From contig JAEZXS010000154.1 of the NCBI GenBank assembly GCA_023442755.1, positions 1-29,246 on the forward strand: a stretch of 29,246 nucleotides of DNA, given 5' to 3'. Shown here one piece after another: positions 15,181-22,737 of the stretch; position 1 is the first letter of the stretch, and each line of letters begins with the position of its first letter. The notes below the pieces were generated by a model. It made no database searches. It had not been told where the DNA came from and saw only the letters and a program-made list of their open reading frames with translations. The stretch comes from Pseudomonadota bacterium (GTDB taxonomy: Bacteria; Desulfobacterota; Syntrophobacteria; Syntrophobacterales; Syntrophobacteraceae). A program made the translations under genes and the position numbers.

Positions 15181-16503
15181 TCAGGCCAGCATTGTTTCCA
15201 GAATCCTCATCGAATCTTCAATCGAGCACTTCTCATCAACAGGCTGCTGCAAATATTGGTTGACTCTGTCGATCATGTCGATGGCATAATCCGTTTCCGC
15301 ATGACTTCCGCGCACATAGGCGCCTATACGGATCATGTCCTCGCTGTTTTTGTAGTCTGAGAGGATGCGCATGAGACGGGAGACGAGTTCTTTGCCATTG
15401 GCGGAGAGCAGTCGATCCGTCAAACGGCTGACGCTTCTCAGGACGTCAATGGCAGGGAAGTGCCTTCTCTGGGCAAGTCCCCTGTCCAGCACGAAATGCC
15501 CGTCGAGAATCGATCGCAGTGTGTCGGCCACGGGGTCTTCCATGTCATCGCCTTCAACCAGCACGGTGTAGAGCCCCGTTATGGATGCGGAACCGAAATT
15601 GCCGGAGCGCTCGAACAGGCGCGGCAGAAGGCTGAATACGCTTGGGGTGTATCCTTTTGTCGTAGGCGGCTCTCCGGCCGCCAACCCTATCTCCCGCGCG
15701 GCCATGGCCAGTCGTGTCGCGGAATCCATCATAAACAGGACGTCCTTGCCCAGATCGCGAAAGAACTCGGAAATTGCGCAGGCGAGGAATGCACCGCGAA
15801 GGCGCACCGTTGCAGGCTGGTCGGAGGTGGCCACAATGACAACGGAACGCTCCAGCCCCTCGGGGCCGAGATCCTTCTCGATAAACTCGTTCACCTCCCT
15901 GCCCCGCTCGCCGATCAGGGCGATAACGTTCACGTCCGCCGCCGTGTATCGCGCCATCATGCCGAGAAGGGTGCTCTTGCCGACTCCCGACCCGGCAAAG
16001 ATACCTATTCTCTGCCCCTTGCCCACGGGAAGGAGTGCATTTATGCACCGCACTCCAATGTCGAGCTGTTCGTCGATCACCGGGCGGTCCAGCGGGTTGG
16101 ATACCTGTCCTGCAAGCGGGTAGTATACATGCGACGAAATCGGTTCGCCGCCGTCAAGCGGCTGCCCCAGGCCGTCGAGGATGCGCCCGAGCATCGCCTC
16201 GGAAACCATTACCCTGCTCGCCTCCTCGTGCACCTCCACGAGGCTTCCGGGCCGCAGTCCGCTCAGTTGCGTCAACGGACTCAGTTTTATTCGGCTGGAC
16301 TGGAATCCCACGACCTCGGCAAGTATGGGCTGAGGCGATCCGGGATTTATTATCCTGCAGATATCCCCCATGGCGGCGTCGAGCCCATCGGCTTCGATGA
16401 GATCGCCCGTGAGTTGCACGACTTTTCCATACCGCCTCCAGATCGGGCACGCGCTCAGATCGGGGTATTCCGTTTCGAGTTTCAGATAGTCGTCACTGTT
16501 CAT
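15181..16503 (-). CDS. fliI: Flagellum-specific ATPase FliI
   Basis: Hexameric ATPase of the flagellar type III export apparatus, related to the F1 beta subunit, 440 residues. Walker A GSGVGKST is at about 171-178, followed by GERGREVNEF, the Walker B region VLFMMDSATRLAMAAREIGLAAGEPP with its catalytic neighbourhood, and GYTPSVFSLLPRLFERSG, all typical of FliI/SctN. The ATG at 16503 overlaps the end of fliH by 11 bases and has GAGAAG upstream. A frame-extending ATG at 16542 adds 13 residues inside fliH and is less likely. Confidence 0.96.
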   Translation of the reverse strand: MNSDDYLKLETEYPDLSACPIWRRYGKVVQLTGDLIEADGLDAAMGDICRIINPGSPQPILAEVVGFQSSRIKLSPLTQLSGLRPGSLVEVHEEASRVMVSEAMLGRILDGLGQPLDGGEPISSHVYYPLAGQVSNPLDRPVIDEQLDIGVRCINALLPVGKGQRIGIFAGSGVGKSTLLGMMARYTAADVNVIALIGERGREVNEFIEKDLGPEGLERSVVIVATSDQPATVRLRGAFLACAISEFFRDLGKDVLFMMDSATRLAMAAREIGLAAGEPPTTKGYTPSVFSLLPRLFERSGNFGSASITGLYTVLVEGDDMEDPVADTLRSILDGHFVLDRGLAQRRHFPAIDVLRSVSRLTDRLLSANGKELVSRLMRILSDYKNSEDMIRIGAYVRGSHAETDYAIDMIDRVNQYLQQPVDEKCSIEDSMRILETMLA

Positions 16504-17245
16504 CGTTCTTCTCATCGGAAACCGGCCCTGACTCATTTGCATCCGCCAAATAGTTGTCGAGCAATTCGAACCGGGTCTCGATGGACGAATCCAGCAGCTG
16601 AATATCGTTTTCCACCCTGCACCCTCCGCGTCCGAGGGTATTGTCCGGTTTGAGCGTAAAGCGCTTTCCCCTGGGAGCGATTACCAGGTCGGCCCGTTTT
16701 TCCATGAACTCCAAGTCGAGAGGGTTGAGATAGACGGTAAGGGAGGTGTTTTCCGCGGCTTCTCCGAGGAGCGCCCGCACGACGATTCCGACGGCTTCTG
16801 GCGAGATGCAGAGTTCCTGATTTACGATATGTCGCGCTATTTTCATGCTCGTAGCAACAAGCCAGTTCCGGTAGTCTTCAAATATCTTTTCGGGCAGCGA
16901 TTCCAGATTCTCCGCCTGGCGCTCCAATTGGTTTTTGATCACCTGTATGGTTTTCTGCCCGTATTCCAGCCCGTCCCTTTCGCCCTGGGCGAAGCCCTTC
17001 GCATAGGCATCCTTCTCGATGTCCTGCGCCTGGCGCTCCAGTTCGAGAAGCCGCCTGCGGTAAGTATCTTCGAGGCTGACTTCCGGCTCGGCCGGAGGCG
17101 CCTCATCGACTGCGGCCTCTTCCGGATTCGGCTCCGGCTCGGGCTCTTGTTCCTCCTCATGCGGCATGCCCTGCCCGTCGTCGATGAGAGGAAAACCGAA
17201 AGTCTCTATTTCCGGCTCCATCGATTTCTTGAGCAGATTAGACAA
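16493..17245 (-). CDS. fliH: Flagellar assembly protein FliH
   Basis: Peripheral stator of the export ATPase that restrains FliI, 250 residues. The N-terminal third is acidic and Pro/Glu-rich (EEEQEPEPEPNPEEAAVDEA). A helix with DAYAKGFAQGERDGLEYGQK, the FliH-type GxxxG repeat region, follows, and then a C-terminal domain with WLVATSMKIARHIVNQE and GGCRVENDIQLLDSSIETR. Translation seems to begin at TTG (17245), overlapping fliG by eight bases, with GGAG six bases upstream. An ATG at 17221 has only a weak site. Confidence 0.92.
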   Translation of the reverse strand: MSNLLKKSMEPEIETFGFPLIDDGQGMPHEEEQEPEPEPNPEEAAVDEAPPAEPEVSLEDTYRRRLLELERQAQDIEKDAYAKGFAQGERDGLEYGQKTIQVIKNQLERQAENLESLPEKIFEDYRNWLVATSMKIARHIVNQELCISPEAVGIVVRALLGEAAENTSLTVYLNPLDLEFMEKRADLVIAPRGKRFTLKPDNTLGRGGCRVENDIQLLDSSIETRFELLDNYLADANESGPVSDEKNDEQ

Positions 17246-18248
17246 GGGGTTCTCCGCCTTCCTTGCCGCTCAGCATGAGTTTGCCTTCCTTCTCCAGCCG
17301 GCGCGCCACGTTCAGAATGCTTTGCTGTGCCGCTTCGACCTCGCTCAACCTTGCGGGCCCCATCATGCTCATGTCTTCCTGCAGCATCTGAGCAGCACGC
17401 TGGGACAGGTTCTTGAATATCTTCGTCTTGAGTTCTTCCGAGGCCGTCTTGAGCGCCATCGTAAGCTCTTCGTTCCTGACTTCCTTGAGCAACTCCCGAA
17501 TGCCTGCATCGTTGACGTTCATGAGATCGTCGAAGACAAACATCAGCTTCCGAACCTTTTCTGCCAGTTCGGCATCGGATTCTTCCAGGAACTGCATAAT
17601 GTTGTCACCGGTTCTGCGGTCGGAGTGGTTGAGAATCTCCGCCACGACCGAAACACCGCCGATCAGCTGCCCCTGTTTGCCGACCGATGAAAGCTCCTTT
17701 TCGAGCACTTCGTCCACCTCGGCAATCAGGTCCGGCGGAACGGCTTCCAGGGTAGCGACTCTCTTTACGATCTCGTATTGGAGCTGCTCCGGGAGGAAGC
17801 TGAGGACCTGGCTCGCTTTCTGATGGCCAAGGTGTGAGATGATGATGGCAATGGTCTGCGGATGCTCGCCCTTTATGAAACCCGCCAGCAGTTTGGCATC
17901 GATGTCACGGAGGTGCTTGAAAGGAAGCTTGGATCGCTCCTCATCCATCTGTGAGATGACTTCCTTGGCCTGGTCCATCTTCATGACGCTCGGCAGCAGG
18001 TTCCGCAGGAACTCGTCCCCGGCGATATGGATCCCCCCCTCGACCTGGAACAGGGAAGTGAACTCCTGCAACAATTCATCATAAGTTTCCTTCTTCACTC
18101 CCTGGATCGAAGACATGAGCGTGCTGAGCTGCTTTATCTCCGCGGTCGTCAGGTTCTTGAGAATCATGGCCGATGCTTCCTCCCCGAGAGAAAGCAGGGC
18201 CATTGCAGCCTTCATGGGTCCGTTCAACTTCTGGGGGCCGTTCGCCAT
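17238..18248 (-). CDS. fliG: Flagellar motor switch protein FliG
   Basis: C-ring rotor protein that contacts the stator and sets torque direction, 336 residues, normal length. Landmarks are the middle-domain motif GEHPQTIAIIISHL and the C-terminal charged torque helix (FDDLMNVNDAGIRELLKEV), followed by ELTMALKTASEELKTKIFKN and the MLQEDMSMMGPARLSEVE segment. The ATG at 18248 lies six bases after the fliF stop. Confidence 0.96.
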   Translation of the reverse strand: MANGPQKLNGPMKAAMALLSLGEEASAMILKNLTTAEIKQLSTLMSSIQGVKKETYDELLQEFTSLFQVEGGIHIAGDEFLRNLLPSVMKMDQAKEVISQMDEERSKLPFKHLRDIDAKLLAGFIKGEHPQTIAIIISHLGHQKASQVLSFLPEQLQYEIVKRVATLEAVPPDLIAEVDEVLEKELSSVGKQGQLIGGVSVVAEILNHSDRRTGDNIMQFLEESDAELAEKVRKLMFVFDDLMNVNDAGIRELLKEVRNEELTMALKTASEELKTKIFKNLSQRAAQMLQEDMSMMGPARLSEVEAAQQSILNVARRLEKEGKLMLSGKEGGEPLV

Positions 18249-18254
18249 CTATTT

Positions 18255-19883
18255 CTATGCCTCTTCTTTCAACCACGCTCTGATGATTTCCGTTGCCTTT
18301 TCAGGGTTATACTTTACCAATGCCGAAGATTTCTTTCGAATTGAGTATTTGTCGGCGGGCTGTTCCAGCAGCAGCGACGAAATCGGGTCCTCCGTCCCGG
18401 CCGGCAGGGCATCCTGGCCCGCGGAAGGAGCGGGGAGTTTTGCCTGCGCCGCCTCGGCGGTCAGCTTCTGGAATCTGCGCATCAGGGGCCGGATCACGAA
18501 GAACAACACAACAAGGATCAGGCAGATATTGAGCAGCAGCTTCTGATAGCTTTTGGCGAGTTGGATCCATTTATTTTCGGCGGTCTTTCCTCCGTCGCCG
18601 CCCATATCGGATGCGAAGGGAATGTTGGAAACCGTTATCTGGTCCCCTCTTGTTTCATTGTAGCCGACCGCCTTCTTGACCAGTTCCTCTATGTTTTTCA
18701 TCTCATCGGGCGTGCGGGCAACATACGTCGGTTTCGCCTTGCCGTCCTGGCCCGTTTTCGTCTCGTAGTGGCCGTCAACGATAACCGCCACCGAAATCTT
18801 TTTGACACCACCGGGCATCTGCACGATCTGCCTGCTGGTCTTGTTGATTTCGTAGTTGACCACTTCCCGCTGACGGTTGAACTGTTTGCCTTTCTGACCG
18901 CCCTCGCCGCCCTGCGGAGAATTCTGCAGCAGCTTTCCTTCCAGGTTGATCGGAACGTCAGGATTCCCCTTGGCTCCCAGTTCTTTTCCTTCCGACGCCT
19001 CCGTGCTTCTCTGCTGACTCCTGATTACCGCGCTGTCGGGATTGTACGACTCTTCGGCTATCTGCACCTGGTTGAAGTCGAGGTCCAGGTTTGCGCGCGC
19101 AAGCACGCGATTGTGACCCAGCACCTGTTCCAACATGGTCTGGATCTTCTGCCGCATGTCTTCTTCCATGCGCTGCTTGCGTTCGAGCTGGATATTGCTG
19201 ATCTGCATCGACTGCTCGGGAGGATTCTTCTTGTATAGCACCTGGCCGTCGGTGCTCATCACCGTTATCCGGTCTTCTTCGAGCCCCCTGACGGTAGCCG
19301 CCACGAGGTGGACGATCCCCTGGAGCTGTTTCTGTTCGATGCGTGTTCCCGGACGCAGCTTCAGCACGACCGCGGCGCTGGGCGGCTTGTTGTCTTCCTT
19401 GAACAGGCTTTCTTCGGGCAGAACAAGATGAACCCGGCTCTCCAGCACCTCGCTCATTCCATTGATGGTTCTGGCCAGTTCCCCCTGGAGAGCGCGCTGG
19501 TAGTTGATCTTCTGGACGAAATCGGTGCTGCCGAGCTTTTGCTGGTCGAAAATTTCAAAACCGGCGCCCGCTCCCTTGGGAATGCCTTCGGCAGCCAGTC
19601 CGAGCCGTGTTTCGTAAAGCTGGTCCTTCGCCACCTCGATGCTTCCATCCGAGATGCGGTAGGGAATCTTCTTTGCCTTGAGCGACTGGGTGATTTCCCC
19701 CATATCGCTCTGAGACAACCCCGAATAGAGCATCGTGTAATCGGTTCTGTTTGTCAGGTATACGAGGCCGACAAGAGAACCGATGAGCACTGCAGCCCCG
19801 CCGGCATACAGAATCCGCTGCGGGACGGTCAGACCCAGTAAGAACTCTTTGAGCTTTTCAAAATACTGGAGCACGGAATTCAT
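18255..19883 (-). CDS. fliF: Flagellar MS-ring protein FliF
   Basis: Inner-membrane ring on which the flagellum is built, 542 residues. It has an N-terminal membrane helix (about 23-43), the YscJ/FliF ring-building domain (RISDGSIEVAKDQLYETRLGL and FVQKINYQRALQGELARTI regions), a variable low-complexity loop (GGEGGQKGKQFNRQ), a second membrane helix (about residue 450) and a C-terminal FliG-binding tail (EKATEIIRAWLKEEA). The family is clear throughout. It follows fliE by 29 bases. Confidence 0.96.
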   Translation of the reverse strand: MNSVLQYFEKLKEFLLGLTVPQRILYAGGAAVLIGSLVGLVYLTNRTDYTMLYSGLSQSDMGEITQSLKAKKIPYRISDGSIEVAKDQLYETRLGLAAEGIPKGAGAGFEIFDQQKLGSTDFVQKINYQRALQGELARTINGMSEVLESRVHLVLPEESLFKEDNKPPSAAVVLKLRPGTRIEQKQLQGIVHLVAATVRGLEEDRITVMSTDGQVLYKKNPPEQSMQISNIQLERKQRMEEDMRQKIQTMLEQVLGHNRVLARANLDLDFNQVQIAEESYNPDSAVIRSQQRSTEASEGKELGAKGNPDVPINLEGKLLQNSPQGGEGGQKGKQFNRQREVVNYEINKTSRQIVQMPGGVKKISVAVIVDGHYETKTGQDGKAKPTYVARTPDEMKNIEELVKKAVGYNETRGDQITVSNIPFASDMGGDGGKTAENKWIQLAKSYQKLLLNICLILVVLFFVIRPLMRRFQKLTAEAAQAKLPAPSAGQDALPAGTEDPISSLLLEQPADKYSIRKKSSALVKYNPEKATEIIRAWLKEEA

Positions 19884-19912
19884 GGTTGCGGAGCTACCTC
19901 AGTCGGCAAGGG

Positions 19913-20212
19913 TTAGAACTGCATGCGCATCATTTCGTTGTAGGCTTCCAGAGCCTTGTTGCGGAACTTGGTGAGGTACCGCAAACCCACTTCCGCTTTT
20001 TCCAGGGTGATCATTGTCTCGTGAATATTCGAGCCGGTGACGGACCCTTCCGCCATTGCCTGGTCCGCCTGCGTCTGGAGATGGCTGACTTCTCCGACCC
20101 TGGTTGCGAGCTGGTCTGCGAAACTGCCCACGCCCGCACTGACGGAACCGGTCTTTTGCGTCTTGGGCGCTGCTGCGTCACTGAGGTTGCGGATAATCGG
20201 GTCGATACGCAT
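19913..20212 (-). CDS. fliE: Flagellar hook-basal body complex protein FliE
   Basis: Adaptor between MS-ring and proximal rod, 99 residues. The C-terminal block MITLEKAEVGLRYLTKFRNKALEAYNEMMRMQF (shown in part by EVGLRYLTKFRNK and AYNEMMRMQF) is the FliE signature. The ATG at 20212 has AGGAG eight bases upstream, and the gene follows flgC by 14 bases, standard flgBC-fliE order. Confidence 0.93.
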   Translation of the reverse strand: MRIDPIIRNLSDAAAPKTQKTGSVSAGVGSFADQLATRVGEVSHLQTQADQAMAEGSVTGSNIHETMITLEKAEVGLRYLTKFRNKALEAYNEMMRMQF

Positions 20213-20226
20213 ACGATGCTCCTGGG

Positions 20227-20667
20227 CTATTTACCGATTTCGAGCGCTTTGACCGCCAGTTGCTTGGTCGTGTGGAGCGCCGCAAGATTCGCTTCGTAGG
20301 ACCTGCTCGCAGTGATCAGGTTCGCCATTTCTTCCACCGGATTGATATTGGGCAGCATCACCATCCCCTGGGCATTGGCATCCGGATGGCCCGGGTCGTA
20401 CACTTCGCGGAAATCGCGCTTGTCGGGTATGATATCCGTCACCTCCACCCCGCTTGGCCCCCCGCCCATGGCGGCGTTCAACTGACCGGCGAACCCGTTT
20501 TCATCACCCGTTGCCTCGTAGATAAGGGTCTTTCTCGAGTAGGGTCCCCCTTCGGACGTTCTCGAAGTGTTAATGTTGGCCAGGTTTGAGGAAACCACGT
20601 TTATCCAGGTGCGGTTGGCCGTCAAACCCGACGCACTGATCCTCATCGTGGAATCAAAGTCCATCAT
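20227..20667 (-). CDS. flgC: Flagellar basal-body rod protein FlgC
   Basis: Proximal rod subunit, 146 residues. The N-terminal rod motif ISASGLTANRTWINVVSSNLANINTSRT and the C-terminal NPVEEMANLITASRSYEANLAALHT are diagnostic; each is recognisable from the ASGLTA, SSNLANINT and SRSYEAN cores. The ATG at 20667 has GGAGG within ten bases and overlaps the flgB stop as ATGA, indicating coupling. Confidence 0.95.
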   Translation of the reverse strand: MMDFDSTMRISASGLTANRTWINVVSSNLANINTSRTSEGGPYSRKTLIYEATGDENGFAGQLNAAMGGGPSGVEVTDIIPDKRDFREVYDPGHPDANAQGMVMLPNINPVEEMANLITASRSYEANLAALHTTKQLAVKALEIGK

Positions 20668-21053
20668 GCACCTCCATCATCAATTGCCAGTTTCAACATG
20701 GAGAATTTCTTGTTCAACATGTTGACCATGTATTGATATTCAATGCTGTTTTTTGCGAGTTTGACCATTTCGTTGTCCAGATCGACCGGCCCGGCTTCGA
20801 GCACCTGCGGATTCGTCATCGCAGACACCGGGTCGTCCGGGGCCAGGTGAGAACCGTTTGACCGGACCATCTGTAAAACGTGCTCTTCGAGTGACTCGCG
20901 CAGCGCGTTGTCGAAGGTAACCGCCTTGGCGCTGTAGCCGGGCGTATTGATGTTGGCCAGATTGCTCGAAATCAGTTTCTGGTTCAGCGAATTCAGGCTC
21001 AGCCTGTCTTCCATCAGTTGCACTGTTCGATCGAATGCGACCCCGTTACTCAT
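20664..21053 (-). CDS. flgB: Flagellar basal-body rod protein FlgB
   Basis: Proximal rod subunit, 129 residues, first gene of the basal-body operon. The N-terminus MSNGVAFDRTVQLMEDRL leads into the rod motif ISSNLANINTPGYSAKAV; the C-terminal VDLDNEMVKLAKNSIEYQY is typical of FlgB. The ATG at 21053 has AAAGGAG eight bases upstream; a longer frame from 21179 adds 42 Cys-rich residues over the promoter region and is rejected. Confidence 0.95.
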   Translation of the reverse strand: MSNGVAFDRTVQLMEDRLSLNSLNQKLISSNLANINTPGYSAKAVTFDNALRESLEEHVLQMVRSNGSHLAPDDPVSAMTNPQVLEAGPVDLDNEMVKLAKNSIEYQYMVNMLNKKFSMLKLAIDDGGA

Positions 21054-21088
21054 ACTCGAGACTCCTTTCTGGTTTGATCCCTCAATGG

Positions 21089-21104
21089 AGCAAATCTCAT
21101 ACCA
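21089..21104 (-). promoter_or_regulatory. Candidate sigma-54 promoter for the flgB operon
   Basis: Minus-strand sequence TGGTATGAGATTTGCT. It has the invariant GG and GC at exact ten-base spacing and TTGCT at -12; the -24 element is TGGTAT against consensus TGGCAC. The predicted start near 21078 leaves about 25 bases before the flgB ATG with its AAAGGAG. The gene immediately upstream encodes a sigma-54 activator, which supports the call. Confidence 0.65.
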
Positions 21105-21327
21105 TCCTGAGCAAAGCCCACACGGCCGGCATTCCCGGCAGCCGCAAATGGGAAGCACGGCTTGCATCTTCAGGCGCAATGCCGCCGCGTTACTGAGCTC
21201 CTACGAGTTCACGGGGCTGAATCCGGTCTGCGGCGCTTGTGATGTTGACGGGGTATTCGGAAAAAGAAATGAGGCAGGGTTTACAAGTTGCGGTCAAAGA
21301 ATTGACTACCGCCCAAAAGAAGACGGA

Positions 21328-22656
21328 TTACAGCTCAATGCCCTGACGGTACTCGTTGAGCTTGTTTCGAAGAGTCCGCACGCTGATCCCCAGGATTTCT
21401 GCAGCCCGCGTTCTATTCCCCTCGAACGTAAACAGAGCCTTGTTGATCATGATCTTTTCCACCTCGGAAAGAGGCATGAGGGAAAACTCCTGCGCGGCGG
21501 GGGCCTCCTGCTCGTCCGGGTCGAGTATGACGGATTCCGGCTCGATGGCGGCACCATCTGATATGAGCACCGCCCGCTGCACGACGTTCTGCAGTTCGCG
21601 CACGTTTCCCGGCCAGGAATGGGCCTTCATTTTCTTCAGCGCTTCGGGAGCAAGGATCTTCTCCGCAAACCCGTTTTCCGACCTGTATTTTTCCAGGAAG
21701 AACTCGGCGAGCGGCAGTATGTCCCCGCTACGATCCCGGAGGGGTGGAATACGCAGCGGAATCACATTCAGGCGGTAGTATAAATCTTTTCTGAACCGGC
21801 CTTCTTTCACCAGTTCCTCTATTTTCAAGTTGGTGGTCGCGACCACGCGCACGTCGACCGGGACCGGGAATTTGCCCCCGAGCCTGTCGACTTCGCCTTC
21901 CTGGAGCACCCTGAGCAGCTTGGCCTGAAGGTGCAATGGGATTTCCGTCACTTCGTCGAGCAGCAGGGTTCCGGTATTCGCCAGTTCGAATTTCCCTTCC
22001 CTGTTCCTGATGGCTCCCGTAAAAGCGCCCTTTTCGTAGCCGAAAAGTTCGCTCTCCAGAAGGGTTTCGGGAAGCGCCGCGCAGTTGAGCGCCACAAAGG
22101 GCTTGTCTTTCCGTCCGCTTTCCTGGTGGATGTAGCGGGCGAAAAGCTCCTTCCCCGTCCCGCTTTCGCCCTGGATGAAAACGGTTGCGTTGCTTGGGGC
22201 GATTTTTCTCGCAAGGGCCTTGATGCCGCATAGCACCGGGTCGCGCGAGATTATAAAATCGTCAGCTTCCCGGGCAACCGGAGAACTTTCGACTTCCTGC
22301 GGGCCGTCCTCGATCATTTCGATCGTTTTTGCCAGCCGCTCCATCGGAAACGGCTTTATCCAGAAATCGTATGCCCCCTTCTTGACCGCGCTCACTGCAT
22401 CGTCGAGTCGGGGTTTGCGGGTCAGGATTATGACGGGAACCGGAGGGACCATATTCTGTGCGGTTTCCAGGAATTCAAGCGTCTGAGCGGCATAACCGTT
22501 CATGTGCAGGAGCACCAGCCCCGGAGATTCCTTTTTCATCAGGTTCCTGGCCGATTTTGGCGAATCGGTGATGAAGCAGAGATGTCCCTGCTCTTTGAGA
22601 AAAGAGGAAACGATCCGGGCATCGGTTTCATCGGTTTCTATCACGAGTACGTTCAT
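21328..22656 (-). CDS. Sigma-54-dependent transcriptional activator, NtrC/FlrC type, with degenerate receiver
   Basis: Enhancer-binding protein of 442 residues, likely the flagellar master activator. An N-terminal receiver-like domain (1-115) keeps Glu7/Asp9, Thr79 and Lys101, but the phospho-acceptor position reads LVLLH with His51 instead of Asp. The AAA+ domain (about 140-365) has Walker A GESGTGKE (163-170), the sigma-54 contact loop GAFTGA (210-215) and Walker B LLLDEV (231-236). A Fis-type helix-turn-helix (about 400-440) contains NRTRAAEILGISVRTLRNKL. The ATG at 22656 has AGGA eight bases upstream. It lies between the AMIN-TPR gene and the flgB operon, each with a sigma-54-like promoter. 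Confidence 0.93.
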   Translation of the reverse strand: MNVLVIETDETDARIVSSFLKEQGHLCFITDSPKSARNLMKKESPGLVLLHMNGYAAQTLEFLETAQNMVPPVPVIILTRKPRLDDAVSAVKKGAYDFWIKPFPMERLAKTIEMIEDGPQEVESSPVAREADDFIISRDPVLCGIKALARKIAPSNATVFIQGESGTGKELFARYIHQESGRKDKPFVALNCAALPETLLESELFGYEKGAFTGAIRNREGKFELANTGTLLLDEVTEIPLHLQAKLLRVLQEGEVDRLGGKFPVPVDVRVVATTNLKIEELVKEGRFRKDLYYRLNVIPLRIPPLRDRSGDILPLAEFFLEKYRSENGFAEKILAPEALKKMKAHSWPGNVRELQNVVQRAVLISDGAAIEPESVILDPDEQEAPAAQEFSLMPLSEVEKIMINKALFTFEGNRTRAAEILGISVRTLRNKLNEYRQGIEL

Positions 22657-22737
22657 CTAGCTTCCTGGTTCCTGGAGTCATTTGCGCTAATTCTGCAAAA
22701 CACCTTCGAAGCGCCGGAATTCCGCAGCGCTTCGGAG

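Noticed and set aside
21054..21179. N-terminal extension of flgB by 42 residues
   Set aside because: Cys-rich, unlike any FlgB, overlaps the promoter candidate, and the internal ATG has a strong ribosome binding site.
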